DNA of 64,000 nt from Topomyia yanbarensis (taxonomy: Eukaryota; Arthropoda; Insecta; Diptera; Culicidae): positions 309,287,115 through 309,351,114 of the forward strand of contig NC_080672.1 of assembly GCF_030247195.1 (NCBI RefSeq), read 5' to 3'. The notes beneath the pieces were generated by a model, which searched no databases, was not told the DNA's origin, and saw only the letters and a program-made list of their open reading frames with translations. Each line of letters begins with the position of its first letter. The stretch's first letter is position 1. The translations under genes were made by a program, and so were the position numbers. This document shows, piece after piece, positions 45,417 through 58,712 of this stretch.

Positions 45417-48000
45417 TATACGTAACTAATTGAATTAAAAAAACACAAATACATCACTAATTAAGAATTTATTTTCTGATGCCAATTATTGATCAATTTT
45501 CAAAAGAAAAAGTTAGTTTCTTAGATCGACGTACAAACGAGTAATGTATCCATATGTATATAACTTAGATATTTATTTTTCCAAAATAAAAAAATTCTAA
45601 ACTCTTAGGAAGAATAGTTCAAAACTTGTCACCTTCTGATACTGTATGTCTAAAGATTGATCCCCCGAAAAGTGAGATATCCTTTGAGAGCTATTCATTG
45701 TAACGCAATCTTCAAAAATAATCATGTTAAAAACATATTGTTCTAGACCCCTCAATATAACATTTCAAATTTAGTCTCAGATGAAAGAGGAGTATCTAAG
45801 CATTCGATTAGTGAGTACTTCTTTTTTTTGTCTAAATATTGTTCTACCAGAACACAAAATTAAACAAGTATCAACGGGAGATATCGTTTTGATAACATTT
45901 TGTTGTGATCTCCTGATCGGGAACAGCCCACGATTCGGTCCATACGTAGTTCATTTATATCATAGAAGTCGGTATGTTGTTCAGTATGAAGTAAAAAACC
46001 CCATTCTAGACACAATTTTTCAGCCCTTCCCAGGGCTAATGGAAATCGAAACCTCTTCAGGGGTCTAACAGGAAATGAGATAAAACGGCCCACATATTTC
46101 CACATTACCCTTTGCTGTTCTTTTTTTTTCTTCAGCTTCGTTCATGAAGCCTCGGCACGATGGCAGAGGTACACGTGCAAGGAACGGAACATTGAACGTC
46201 CCGATATGGTGTGATTCTACAGCCACACGAAAAGTCAACCAAAAAGCGAGTTTGCAGCGTACGGAATTCCTAGTTCGCGCAGTGCAAAAACGCTGTAACA
46301 GCGAGTAAAAAATGGAATAATTTTCTAAATTATTACGATCATTAATTTCTAGGCTAGTATTATGTAATTATACGTTGAAAGCTATATACATACTGCACGC
46401 CACATTGTACCAGGACGCTACTTTCAACGAGTTAAGTTTTCCTTTCTGTTTAAGGGTATCATCCATTTTTGACAATCTATTGCATGGTGATATATATGGT
46501 ATAACTTAAGTTTTTGCAGAACTAAATTTATCTGCGTGTTCTAAAAAAACACAAATGAAAACAAAAGTAATGTTGAATGAGGTAGGTCTTTAAAATACCA
46601 CCCGCTTGCCTTCCGGTGGTTTATATATTCATTCAGCGGCGTTGTTGTGGAATAGTTGGCAACGGACGTAGACGGTTTCGCTTAACTGGACGTGAATAGT
46701 ATTCATGCTTTTAGCTGAAAGGCCCACCAGAATGAGCACATACACGCACATGCCTGCTTTTCTAGTGAAGGTTGTAATAATTTTCACTGTTGAAACACGG
46801 GTCACAGCAGTTCGCTCCAGGACGATTGACAACCGACGCGATGGGGTAATAACAATCCTTCAAGCATCCCGACCTCCATACGGGTTGATGACATTTGACT
46901 GGCTCGCGATGTTTTTATTGAACCGAAAATTATTCTCCTTCCCATGACCAAATCTTTGACTCCAGAGGTTTGGTTGTGAAAAGGAGCATAATTTTGAAAG
47001 CGAAAATGTTAAATCAACGTTTAAAGCATCTTTAATGAAGACAAAAAAATCAAAGCGAGTCTGCCATCACAGATAAGAAACCATCCACTCCGTAGTTGAC
47101 GGCAATGGCGATGGCAGACAAATTTGGTGACGCTTTATTGAACTTGCAACTTCTCTCCGTACTCAACTGCATGTTTTTGAACCAAAATGCAGAAGAAGCA
47201 TGCCAATAGCAGAACTCCTGTCGGAAGCGTGTTGTATGAAAAACATTGGCATCGAAACGATTTCACTATCGGCTCTATATGTTCAAGCTACAATCGTCAG
47301 AATTTGCAATCAAATTCTATCGAGGCGAGCCTCTGTCACAGCAGGAGTGGAAGAGGTACCTGCGACGTGACAGTATTGATATATGCTATGTGTGTTTGCA
47401 TTTTCGGCGATGGAACCGTGTGGAGAAAATTCACTGAGCGACACTGAACTGCTATACGGTGTATGTTGGCGGTCGAATTGGGGGTTGAATCTGAAAGTGG
47501 AATTCAGTTTCCCGCATTGTGGTTGAAAGGGATGTATGTATTATGTACTGTTGAACTTTGTAATCGAAATTCTATCGTTGCTTCACGTGGGGGGCAGGTT
47601 AGACAAGTAAATCATAACAAATTTGCGTGGTGTCATCGTAGTAAATCCTGCTTTGCTGGTTCAGAAGTAAGGTGATGTCATTCTAACCTAGCCTTGCAGG
47701 AAGGTTTCATAGTCTGTCATAGTCAGTATCGGCAGCCGCTACGTTGACTATGTAGTTCTAGGAACGGGGATTGAAAAATGATCGGGCCCTAAAACAACAT
47801 GAGCAACTTCATTGTCATTCAAAGCCGGTATGGTTTCATTGTTTTAGTGTAGCTAATTTACATTGGTGGTCGCGGTTCGATGTGTTCAGTTGGTAGGCGC
47901 TAAAGTTTGCTAAAATTCGAATAACTATTTGTATGTATTTAAATATATATCGTTCAAATTCTTCTTGCCTACTGACAATAGCCATATATGACGAAAATAA
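45417..48000. other. No gene recognised
   Basis: Frames of up to 95 codons on either strand have no recognisable content. 46130-46330 and 46620-46900 are less AT-rich. 47180-47680 is also GC-balanced with overlapping short plus-strand frames. No repeat shared with other parts of the window was seen. Confidence 0.45.
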
Positions 48001-48059
48001 TAAATTTAGTAAGTATAAATTTAAAAAATGGCAGAGGCAACGAAAAAACAGATCGAAGT

Positions 48060-48210
48060 AATGAACGAATCTATCGCTATCTTACATAGCGGGAATGGTG
48101 TGAAAAAAATCCTGCTTACTGGTTGGATTCGAACCTAGCTTTCTTATCTACTCTCTATCTTACGCATAACCTTTCTTTGAGCCCGCAGCAACAAATTCCT
48201 TGCCAGACCA
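48060..48210 (-). mobile_element. Possible tRNA-derived SINE head
   Basis: On the minus strand AGCTAGGTTCGAATCCAACC gives a B box, preceded by GGTTATGCGTAAGATAGAG, which loosely fits an A-box region. CAGTAAGCAGGATTTTTTTCA follows. There is no second copy in the window. Confidence 0.35.
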
Positions 48211-48639
48211 TCAGTTTCTGGGCGAAGTTAACGACGAAAACAAACTTGAGTTTGCTTTGGGCAGCACTCCGTGCTGTGACTATATTTCTTCTCGATTTAT
48301 AACAGAATTCGATAATCTCTCTTCTGGTTAATATGGGTAGTTGTAATGTGGATTAGCACGTATTGACTGTATTTTCAATTTCCGCAAGCACCAACCCGAA
48401 CAAACCATTTCTAAAAAGTACGTGTGTCTGTCTCTTACTCCTTGAAAATCCCATTTAATTAAAGATCATGCATTGGTTGATAAAAAGCAACATCAGCCAT
48501 GATCCTGCTCAGACTAAACAATGCGTATTTCCCCTGCATGTTAAAGTTCCCAGCTGATCAAACTGAATAAATCCCACATATAGTTTGTGCACAAGCTTAT
48601 CGTTGCTGTATGATCGATGTGATGTGATATTTTCACTGT

Positions 48640-49690
48640 TTATTTACTTTATTTATTTCGTCTTCGGCATATGCTGTACAGATTATTCTTTATGCTTAAT
48701 GCTTAGTGTTGTTGTTAGAAATTTTAATTTCTAACTCATAACTAGATGTTGTTGTATGGAAGTCATAAATTAAAACAGTTTCGCTGAATTTACTATAATA
48801 TCTATCCACCAGATTATTCTAACCATGTGCTGGACGCAGTGCTTAGGAATCCATAGAAGCGTACAATTCCTCATACCACGAGGAGGATCAAACAAATCAA
48901 TCCTTAAGATAATATAGGGACAGTCAATTTTGTTTAATTAAACGTATCAATTGAACATTTTTGCAAGAAAGTGCGGCGAGGCTCCAGCGTTGGAAATCTA
49001 GTACTATCTACTATTAGACGGGCCGAAAGACGGATAGCGTCGTTCCAAGGCAGTTTTCTAAGAGCGTACAATTCGCTTCTCTGAACGCGCTCCAGCCGAT
49101 TGTATAGGCCCATATTTGTACTGCAACTCAAATGTGCTCCGGATCAGTGCATAGAAATGCATAAAATCGACTGTATTCCGTTCCAGAAAGCCCAAAAGCC
49201 TTCGCCGTTGTGGCAGTGATGTAGTCAGCGAAACGAAGTTTTCTGTCGAATAACACTCCCACTGATATATTCTCAATGCGTTAGAGTGGCCGAGCATCCG
49301 AAACTTCCAGAAAGCCCAAAAAGCCTTCGCCGTTGTCGCAGTGATGTAGTCAGCGAAACGAAGTTTTCTGTCGAATAACACTCCCACTGATATATTCTCA
49401 ATGCGTTAGAGTGGCCGAGCATCCGAAACTTCCAGAAAGCCCAAAAAGCCTTCGCCGATGTGGCAGTGATGTAGTCAGCGAAACGAAGTTTTCTGTCGAA
49501 TAACACTCCCACTGATATATTCTCAATGCGTTAGAGTTGCCGAGCGTCCAAAACTTATCACCTTACATTTATCGACGTTGACGTACTTTTCCAGACTTGT
49601 TGCGGTTGCAGAGATGTTTGATAAATAAGAAACAGATAAGTGGCCCTAGGAGACTTCCTTGAGGCATTACGGAACATTGTTTGATGACAT
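48640..49690 (-). pseudogene. Jockey-like reverse transcriptase fragment C with 3' tail
   Basis: On the minus strand the fragment starts near 49680 with MPQGSLLGPL (RT block), then VDKCKVISFGR, GVLFDRKLRFADYIT (repeated by a local triplication), NRLERVQRSELYALRKLPWND and EPRRTFLQKC. These match, in order, the region from the PQGS block to the C-terminus of the 34.7-kb pol. It ends in AAATAAATAAAGTAAATAAA at 48640-48660, the same tail type. Frameshifts are frequent, and the 5' part is missing. Confidence 0.8.
49181..49556. repeat. Three tandem copies of a 124-125-bp segment inside RT fragment C
   Basis: Units begin TTCCAGAAAGCCCAAAA at 49181, 49305 and 49430 and each ends near TGGCCGAGCATCCGAAAC. 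They differ by only a few bases. Because 125 is not a multiple of three, each junction shifts the reading frame, so the triplication arose in an already non-functional copy or inactivated it. Confidence 0.93.
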
Positions 49691-50040
49691 CTTTAAAGCA
49701 CACAATCTTATGTCAAATTTACTCCCTTTAATCCAACGAATTACAATTGTCAACAGCATGTAATTATAAATAAAAATTATTATGATCCATCGTATTCAAA
49801 TCAATTTTAATTCTCTCAGTAATAAAACGACAAAAAAGAAGCTTTTAATTTTGCTGCGTCTTATGGACAATACTTTTAGCTAGCTTTAGCATTTGTCCAT
49901 ACTATCATTGCGGCTGTTTTCTTGAAGATCACGGTCGACTGTTTTTTTTGTTTTGTTTTGACACTGCTCAATTCGTTAGCATGACGGAGACCTGGGTCTT
50001 TTTATTTTTTTTTGAATATATAAAAATAAAAGTTAATTTT
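49691..50040. other. No gene recognised
   Basis: AT-rich spacer between two Jockey-like fragments, without motifs. Confidence 0.5.
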
Positions 50041-51060
50041 AAATATATCTGTTCATCGGCTCTTGTTGACACAGCTGCATTATGAGATCATCTGGTGGAA
50101 CATTAGCAGCGGACATTCTTACATGTTTTTTGTTCTTTTTTGGTGGTGTTGGTTGTTGGTTTGAAAGCGTTTAGCAATCGTAATCGTTCTAATCGTTGCT
50201 GTTCGTAACGGTAGTTGGTTTGGTGGTACTGAGCCCGGTCTTTGTTGAGTTAGCGGTTCGCAGTCGTTGGTTTAACAATCGATTATGGTTTAACATAAGA
50301 CGACTACGTACCGGTCTTGGTCGTAACAGATGGACTTTTTTTAGCAACCTTCGAGCAAGATTTTCCGTAGTTGATCACAGAAGTGGTACATAGGAATTTG
50401 CACCGGATGCGTGTCCAATGTTCGCCGATTAAGTGTAACAATTTGTGATTTACATTGAATGGTCAAATATGATGGGATATGTTTTGTCAGTCACATTCTC
50501 ACCACAAGAACTCTGTTGCGGAGACCTGGGATGAAGTTCCTCCAAGTATCTTCCGTAACGGTTTTTACTTCACCGTATTTTGACATGAGATGTTTGATAG
50601 CGGCGGGATTAGTACGCGGTGCCAGGTCATGCAGCTTTACTTCAATAGTGTCATTGTCTATGTATGTTGGGATGTCTTTACATTCGACAATAAATACAAT
50701 TCAATATATAGGAAGCAGCCGTTGCCGGTTGGATACTTGTCTGTGTTTTAACTTGGGGTGTTGAAGTCTTGACGTTTTTGTTGGTTGTAGCTTGGAATTC
50801 CATAATGTGCAGATTATTCACAGAACTGACACGTAGCAGTTTGTTGTTCACATATACACAGTGTGGTCTGTGCATAGAGGGTGCCATGATCAAGGGTTAC
50901 AAAGGAGGAAATTAAGCGTTTTAGTCCTATTTTTACCACTCGAGTGCCGTTGGCAATGGTGGGGAATAACTTCCTCCAAACATCGACTTAAAAGAAGAAC
51001 ACTTTTGCCATATTGCTACAAGAATCTACGAATTGCTCTATCAGGTACAGGGGAAACCGA
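50040..51060 (-). pseudogene. Jockey-like ORF1 (gag-like) remnant B
   Basis: On the minus strand, near 50680-50460, one frame reads KDIPTYIDNDTIEVKLHDLA, then HLMSKYGEVKTVTEDTWRNF and IPGLRNRVLVVRM. These are the conserved centre of Jockey-type ORF1 proteins, with MSKYGEV and WRNF shared with the remnant at 30.5 kb. Further on, YHFCDQ is the start of a decayed CCHC knuckle. The upstream frame (about 50893-50678) supplies a Gln/Thr-rich N-terminal part. No pol follows on this strand before 49690, although RT fragment C lies next in the same orientation; the two could be ends of one deleted element. Confidence 0.72.
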
Positions 51061-52900
51061 GGTGAGTTGATATAGAGGAAAATCGACACAGTGCACATTA
51101 TTAGTGAAACCACACCGCCTCGGATTTGGCAAAACTACCTTTATTTTACATTTTTCGTATGAGTGATAATGACATAGGAACCCACCATCAATGCATGGAA
51201 TACTTCGGTGGCTGCAGACGCTTTTAAAGGCAAAGATAACATCATGTTATCAAACGACATTCACATTATTGCTGTATGGAGAGCCAAAAAAAGTGGATCC
51301 ATAAACAGAGTCATTCATGCGCAATTCGCAGGAGCAGAAGATCTCCTTCCAGCCATTTGAATAACTCAGTTTTCAGTACTTGTTAAGACACCGACTAATA
51401 GTTTTTGTGGGAAGGGCGCGCCAATCGTATTACCGCCTGTCAAATAATTACAGTACCAACAACAGTATTATCCCGAAGATTTAGTGACAGTATTCTAATC
51501 TTATGACTACGACCGTTATTATGATTATAACTGTAACATAAAATGTCAAATAAAATGAAAAAAATGACTGTATGTATGGATGTAGTAGCTAGCCATTACC
51601 AGTTTAAGGCACTGCCAGTGGATGCGGCTAGACTTGCAGTAGACTTAATTAGTTTATTAGCTATCTTTCGTATTATTGCTGTTAACGAAAGAGGCCCTTA
51701 CGCGCATTCCGCGATGAATAGAGATTCTCTTTACAATAATAACATACGATTTTTGCAATACCATCTTAAACCTACCTGATGGTTTGTTAGAAAGACGCAT
51801 CTCACTCATTTCAGACCTTCAGGAGGAAACGGTAGATGTACCCCATATTATTCAGGTAGGCAAATCACTCCATCATCCAAATTTTGGATGTCTTACATAT
51901 TTACATCTTTTTATCTATTACATCATTTTAGGTCCCTAATGGTATGGTTTCACTAGAAATGGACACTGTTTTAACTCTCCTTTATTTAAACTAACCTCGG
52001 TTTCCTCTACCAGGAGACTAATAATGTAGTCTTACATCGACTGCATCGTTCTTTATATAGACAGGAATCTTCACTTTAACGTTATCAGTTCAACAAAGTG
52101 TACCATGTTGTTGTAGATAAATTGATCTAGTGAGATACAAGCTGAGAACTGCACCAGTACCACATTTCGAACATGTTGAGGTTGGATGAGGTTAACTTCA
52201 TATCTGTCAACAAATGTTTTCCTTTTTATCAAGGAAAGTGGATCCCACACGGGAGGAAATTTCACACTTTTGAATTCAATGACTGCTGTGAAACTACGCG
52301 TGAAAGTGAACTCATAGTACTCAGGTTGGGACCCACAAAATACACACAATGCTCTCTATAATAATAACGGTATTGTCTTTGTATAGGATTTCAACAGCTC
52401 AACTTGCAAGACCCGAACGTGACGGGCTACTACTTAGAACGTGACCAATGCCGTTGGAAACAGACTGAAAGTAATACTTAGCTTAATGTCCATTCTATTT
52501 GACAGAATAATCGTAGCAGTACATAAGACCTTATCAGTGACTAATGCGATTTGTTTGTCTTGAACTGAGTACTCTTGGAACAATGGGGTCGGCGTGAGTT
52601 ATGTGGACTGCTCGTCCTATATAGCGTCCTATTAATCTTTAAACAAAACTGTGGGGTCCTGCGGGTAACAGAACACAAATGGTTTAGTAACCTGACGGGC
52701 TATTCGTTGTTATGGAAAACGACGTTATCTTAGAACTTTACCAGTATCACCTTGTGCTTCTCACGATTAAAACTTCACTGTTCTTACAAATTATAGCTAC
52801 AATAGCTGCTCTTTAAACCACATTGACCAGTCGACGCTTTCCGGGTAAATGATCGACCTTTCCCATGATAAGTTGGTCGAAGCGAGCTAGAACAATTTCG
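51061..52900. other. No gene recognised
   Basis: Only short frames (up to 92 codons on the minus strand at 52071-52349) without motifs. GGGGAAACCGAGGTGAGTTG (51050) and CCTCGGTTTCCTCTACC (51994) are related in inverted orientation about 0.95 kb apart, a weak hint of an inserted unit between them. Confidence 0.4.
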
Positions 52901-52944
52901 GTTATTCCCCTTCGGCCAAGTTCATTGCCCCCGTGTACGATAGG

Positions 52945-52977
52945 TATATAACGCGACGCGAGCTACCCAATCAGATT
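52945..52977 (+). promoter_or_regulatory. Candidate TATA-Inr core promoter
   Basis: TATATAA at 52945-52951 is followed 28 bases from its first T by the A of TCAGATT (52971-52977), close to the insect initiator TCAGT. The surroundings (52830-53030) are less AT-rich than the region average, which makes a chance TATA box slightly less trivial. No recognisable coding sequence follows, so the target would be unknown or non-coding. Confidence 0.25.
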
Positions 52978-53428
52978 GACCACCATCCCACCCATTCCTT
53001 CGCCTACCGCCACCCCCTTTCAGCCGATGACATTTGATGGTGGGTTTTGAATGGTATGGTGGCTGCATGCTGATTGCAGTGTACTTTATATTACAATATA
53101 TTAATTCTTTCCAAAGGTCAACTTTCCAAATGTCTATCAACTGTGTGTCTAGTGGAAGGTCGATTCACAGAAAACACATCAAACGAGCGCAAACATTTCC
53201 TGCCTTATATTTGAGAAACATATAAGACAATTTAAAACAAGCGGTAGTCTAAATAATTTTCAAGGGAGAGACTTCAGACGATTACAAATATTTGTAGTTA
53301 TTGGTCTAAACTCTTACTGGATATTTTCCTTCTTTTTAACATGAGCTGTTCTTTCCATACATTTCTACTAAAAATGCTCGCAGGAATATTGATGTTTCAA
53401 TATCTTGCATGGAGCTTGATAAGATCTC

Positions 53429-53429
<1 letters not shown>

Positions 53430-53468
<39 letters not shown>

Positions 53469-53480
53469 AGAGAGATAGAG
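53430..53480. repeat. (AG)n microsatellite
   Basis: About 15 uninterrupted AG units up to 53460, then ATGG-AGAGAGAGAGAT-AGAG imperfect continuation. Confidence 0.95.
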
Positions 53481-54383
53481 AAAAGTATTGATAACCGACA
53501 TGTAATCGTTTCGGGTTTATTAACATAATGTTTTGAAGAATTGTTTATTCATTTTAGTTTAGTTTATTAAGATATTCTTCATTCATCATCGGAAACCTTT
53601 TTTTGTCAACGAGATCGTGGACTTCTTTAATTGTACCTTTTTAGATACGAAAATTGACAAAGGTCTGAAATTTATTTGGTCTGTTGTATTACTCGACTCA
53701 TAAAAGTGAATCCAAAGAAATATAAAGAAGGTTGAACTATTCCATATTATGTTTGTTTCCATAAGGAGTTCATAAAATGGCCTTTTGTTATTCGATTTAA
53801 TAATAATCTATAATCATCGTATTTTTTAGAATTCTTTTGCCTTGAATTAGCTAGTCATAATTATTCGCAAAAGCCTGCCTAAAATCCGTAGAAGCATTGT
53901 ACTGGCCCTTAAGTTCTCATATATACTAAAAATTGGTTGCAAAACTTATTTAAATGGAAGGTTAAGTTTAAAACAACCCCAATACTGCTCTGACAAAAGT
54001 ATCATGTACAAACGATCATAGGATAAACAGAATATTACGTATTCAATTAAATTGTACATTTTGCTTTCCGTTTCTAATTATATCTTTCTGTCTTTACAAA
54101 AACCTGTAGAAGTGTTTATTAATGTCGTTTTTACTTGAAGCAAAACTGGGTTAGGTTATAACCAAAACTGCTGTCAAAATGTATGAACTGACAGCGGTTG
54201 GGGTTATAGCATGACTCTGTTTCGGGGTAAAGTAAAAATAGCATAAAAATATATATTGCTCTACGATACAGCTTTGCATCCACCGATACTACCACGAACG
54301 GTTAACCGATCCAATGTAGGTATAATAAAAGAAGGAACAAATAAAATAAAATTTTGACATTCGATTGAATTTCTTTCGGACAC
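53481..54383. other. No gene recognised
   Basis: AT-rich DNA with short frames only. Confidence 0.5.
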
Positions 54384-54555
54384 CCGACATTCGGCCAATT
54401 AACAATCGGCCAACCGACCATTTCGGCCTAATGACATTCAGCCAAATGACCTATTCAGTCTAATAGCTTTCGACCTAGCGACATTCGGAAAAATGAGCCG
54501 AATGAACTTCGGGCAAACGGCACTCGACAGAATGGTTTTCGTCATACTGACATGG
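54384..54555. repeat. Degenerate minisatellite (GACATTCGGCCAAAT-type, ~15-19-bp period)
   Basis: The run shows GACATTCGGCCAATTAAC, AATCGGCCAACCGACC, ATTTCGGCCTAATGAC, ATTCAGCCAAATGACC, TAGCTTTCGACCTAGCGAC, ATTCGGAAAAATGAGCC and further variants. The consensus is a TTCGGCC word followed by an AAATGAC word. I have seen the same motif class in other insect genomes; its origin is unknown to me. Confidence 0.8.
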
Positions 54556-57500
54556 AACCGTTAGTTAAATGCTAAATCGAAACTAGTAGCCAAATTGACA
54601 CTAGTTAGACACTAAATCCTTACTCAACGTGTGAACGCCTAAAGCAGCTGGCTGATTCGAAGTGATTTGTCGGGAAGTACAGAACCACTGGTTTGCCTAC
54701 GATGAAACGAGAACGAACTCTTGATTTTTTGGCTTGGGAGTCAAATACCTGTCAGTATGCCAAGTTTATCCCCTAAAGGGATGAATATGTAGACAACGTA
54801 AAGATCTGATTCCTTATATTTCTAGATAAACATGTGAAAAGAGCATAACGCAAATGAGAGTCGTTTTGTCTTTACTTTCTCTTTCGATTTTTATAGCGTC
54901 ATTAAAAAAAAATCCTGCATTATTTCAATAAATATCGAAAGACTTATGTCGTCTAGCATATTATGTGAAGAATTAAGGGGCAAACGTAAAACCGGCCTAG
55001 TTATTGAAGGAAGAGAAAGTAAACAAAGAGAGATTTGCATTATGCCTTTTTCACATGTTTATCTAACTTTAGCAGACTGTCTCTTTGATGAGGTGAAAAT
55101 GGTTGAAAACCTCAATTTTAAAGCATACTCGAGTATTAGATGACAAATTCACAATAAATAATCCTGATGCTGCAGTATCTCATTTTCACCATACAACCGT
55201 TCGAATTTTACTTTTTTTTTTTTCAAAATAGAAGATATCATGACAAACCTCAAATACGTTACTAAACACAATAATGCGTTTCTCCCATTATATTATACAT
55301 CCCATTACTCACTGTTAATCTTAACTGAAGTCATATTCATTTCAATCGCCCTTAATTGAAGTAAATATATTGAAGTCCGCATACAAAACCTTTAGGTTAA
55401 ATCAAAATTCTAACAGTTCAACCTGCGGAGTGCAGGGCTTAGTCCACTTTTCACACTAGTCTAAAAGCCGACGTGTGTTTGAAAAAAAAACCGGAAATCA
55501 ACCTGCAAAAGTGCGATTTTTTCCAATCTTCCATTTCCGCCAGCCTACCCTCTGCCACACACTACCGTTAGTTTCCGCTGTCTACGATTTTATGTGCATT
55601 TAGCTCTCTCCAAACATTTCGTCAATACGCCACAATTGCCAGCAGCACTCGCTGTATGTTGTTGATCTGTCGGGTTCTGTTTCGACATGATGTCGAAAAA
55701 GTGCGCGAATTACATGATTTTTTGTTCGCCGAATGAATCTCTTCCCACTCAATACAGACGATACAGTCATGGGAGCCGGATTGCACTGGTTGGACACAGT
55801 TTTAGCTGGCGGTGCTTAGAAAAGGGTTGCCAAAGTCACGAGGGGTCCATGCGATGTATGTGTATTATATCAATAATTTAATAATGTTCCTATGTATAAG
55901 TTAAAACAAAAATTGCTCAATGATTTTATCTATCAAGAATACAATATTTATCCACTTTACTACGACTAGAATTACATTGTTGAACCCCACAACAATACGA
56001 AGCGATTCCCGGTTTGTCGATTACCCATCACATAAAACTGCTCTCATCTAAATCCTATGAATCAAAAACCCATCACCCATGCATCGACTACACATTCCCA
56101 ATCCGATCAAAAGCCATCAGCATAGGAACTGATGTTTATCGCGCATATCTGATGAATCCGAATAACGTACTCAGGAAAAAGGGAAACGATACCGAGTCTC
56201 TTCACTGCGCTTGGTTCGTTTATTGCACTGTTCCTGAATCGCATAGAACGATGGAAAACACAGTCGGAGCTGTTCGTGATTGGAAAAGTGTTTTTCCCAT
56301 AATACTGCTAGAAACAGACGGTTGAGAATCTTTCAATTGTGTACATCCAACAAAAATTCACCTATTTGAGTTGCACAAATCAAACAGAACAGCAGTTGTA
56401 TAGATCTGCTTCACATTGATCGATCGGATGTGTCAACTCTTTATATTGCGAAGTATTATTTTTTTAATCTTTTTGGAAGGCGATAGTAGAACCTTGCACA
56501 GTCACAGAAGCAATTCACGAAACAATCTATCATTAAGAGGGAACTTAACAAAAGCGTAGAAGAGTTGTAGCATAAAGAAAAAGTTTCAAATCGTGATAAC
56601 AAGCACGCAATTCCGCCTCTACCCTCAATGTTTTAGCAGAACGTGAAAACAGGATAAGAAGGACTAAAACGCGCTCCTGAAGTAACATGATTCTATTCAA
56701 AACATTGAACGGGAAGTAAAGCTATGTTCACACCCATTGATCTAATTTTGTTTCGGAATTAATAAAATATAAAAAAATGATGGTGTATTAGCAGGAAGAT
56801 TAAACATGTCATTGTTATAAATTTAATTGTTCTTCGTACAGCACATCTTCTCATTTTAAACTCTTCCTCCGCAAACACTGAAATGTTAAGCCAGCTTGTC
56901 AATCACCAATAAACTTTATTAAAACAACTATTGCTTGCATGACATACAATAAAGCATACAATTTCGCAAAAGCGCCTCTGAAACGAATCGCCTCCTATGC
57001 CGTGAATAATAAACGGTAAATTATTTATATGCACGGATTAGAAAATTAAAACGAACGACCGTGCGTGTCCATTAATGTGTTTCCGATGGAAAACCATGGT
57101 ACTTTGAACTACAGTTTCACACGAGCAACCACCCTTCAAAGTATGCGGGTCTGGAGCGCTTCCCACATGATTCATGCAAACAAATAAATTTCTTACGTAA
57201 ACAAAGTGATTTACTAGAAAACCAAAGACACAATACAAAGAAAGCTGGGCTCCGTTCGCCAGAACTCCACAATACTTAGTGCTAGCCTGGATCCTAACCC
57301 TCCACAAATCCATATATCAAATGAGCAGCTGACATTTCTCTTTTCTTTGGCACACTCAGCCCACGCACTTCCAAGTGTTTTTGGTTGTGTGATGAAGAAA
57401 AGGAGAACTAACATAGTTATGTTCATCACAGCGCGCCTTTCGCCACCCCCACCAAAACCAGCCCAACCCTAACCGCTTGATGATAGACGACGACGGCTCG

Positions 57501-57906
57501 GGGTTAATGGTTGTTTTTGGCCGGTAGTTCTGTCTGCCCGCTTGTTCGCAAATAAATAAAGTTATGACTAAGATTACTCTATTATGTAGCCTTCGAAATT
57601 GTGATTATGAACAACGACAATCTGTTATATTTAGTCTGTTAGGAAGCAGAGAAAAAACAACAAAATATTGCCTAAACGCGACGGAATGCGGTTATCACAG
57701 ACTGACATCTTGTGAGTGTGTCATCATTAGAAGAAGATAGTCTGGATACGGTCTTCATCTTAAATCGGGTTTCTATCTTAAATTATATTTATATCTCGAT
57801 TGGTAAGATTCAAAACTTCGACACACGGACAAAGCAGCAACTTGATTTTTACGAAAATTTTATGTTGATAAGATCAACATATGGCGAAAAGGTTGTTACA
57901 CTGAAA
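54556..57906. other. No gene recognised
   Basis: The longest plus-strand frame, 103 codons at 56014-56325, shows no domain or composition that I recognise. 55440-55620 and 57290-57560 are less AT-rich. No repeat shared within the window was found, so this is the longest stretch of apparently unique DNA. Confidence 0.45.
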
Positions 57907-58129
57907 CCGTTCATAAATTCATAAACAAAAGATCACGATTTCGTGAACTGAACAAATTACGAAAGTCGTGACCAAGTTCCCGAAATGGAAATAATAAACC
58001 CCGTATTCTTGAAACTATTTGATTCCAAAAAACTAGTTTCTCCCGAATATGGCGAACATGGCGTTACATTCGAATGTTTGCGTGGGTTACTGTTGTTGTT
58101 CCCTGGACATGATTGGTTTTTGTTATGAT

Positions 58130-58600
58130 CCTTGTTCATAATTTCTCATCACGTTACCGTGCTACTTTATTCAAGAGTTTACTGTCGGATTTTTTTGTCG
58201 GACTGGCTGGGTTTTATGTTCATGATTTTAGGATCTTGGTCCCGAATTTCGTAATTTCTATTCACGTTATCGTCATATTTTAGTCATGAGTAGAGTAATT
58301 CATGTTCATAATCTTAGGATCTTAGTCGCGATTTTTGATAATTTAATCACGAGTCAAGTTATTTATTTTCATGATTTCAGGAATTTTTTCATGATTTTCG
58401 TAATTTCTATTCACGTTATTGCAATATTTTAGTCACGAGTAGAGATTTATGTTTATTTATGTTCTTGATTCCAGGATCTTGGTCATGGTTTTTGACATTT
58501 TGTCACGAGTTGTGTGATTTATGTTCATGATTTCAGAATCTTAGTCATGATTTTCATAATTCCTGTTCACGTTATCTTGATATTTTATTCTAGAGCCTAC
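58130..58600 (+). repeat. Tandem array in left arm of foldback 3 (alternating ~93- and ~60-bp units)
   Basis: The phrase ATGTTCATGATTTCAGGATC, followed by TTGGTCATGATTTTCGTAAT and TTCACGTTATCGTGATATTT, then AGTCACGAGTAGAGT, recurs with starts near 58131, 58217, 58309, 58365, 58458 and 58521. Alternate units lack the CACGTTATCG portion. The inverted array sits at 60343-60560 in the other arm. Confidence 0.85.
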
Positions 58601-58666
58601 TTTTGAATTTGACACGTAGAGTTTATGTCCATGATATCAGCAGTTTTGAACTATATCACGAACACT

Positions 58667-58712
58667 TTTTTTTAATTTTGATTATAGAGGTTTTAACCTT
58701 AGGGTCATTACG
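58667..58712 (-). mobile_element. 3' tail fragment of the Feilai-like SINE
   Basis: TTTTAATTTTGATTATAGAGG and TTTTAACCTTAGGGTCATTA match the tail part of the SINE at 1441-1490. Head and body are absent. Confidence 0.6.

Noticed and set aside
56014..56325. 103-codon plus-strand frame
   Set aside because: No recognisable domain, no initiation context or splice support; kept only as a remark.
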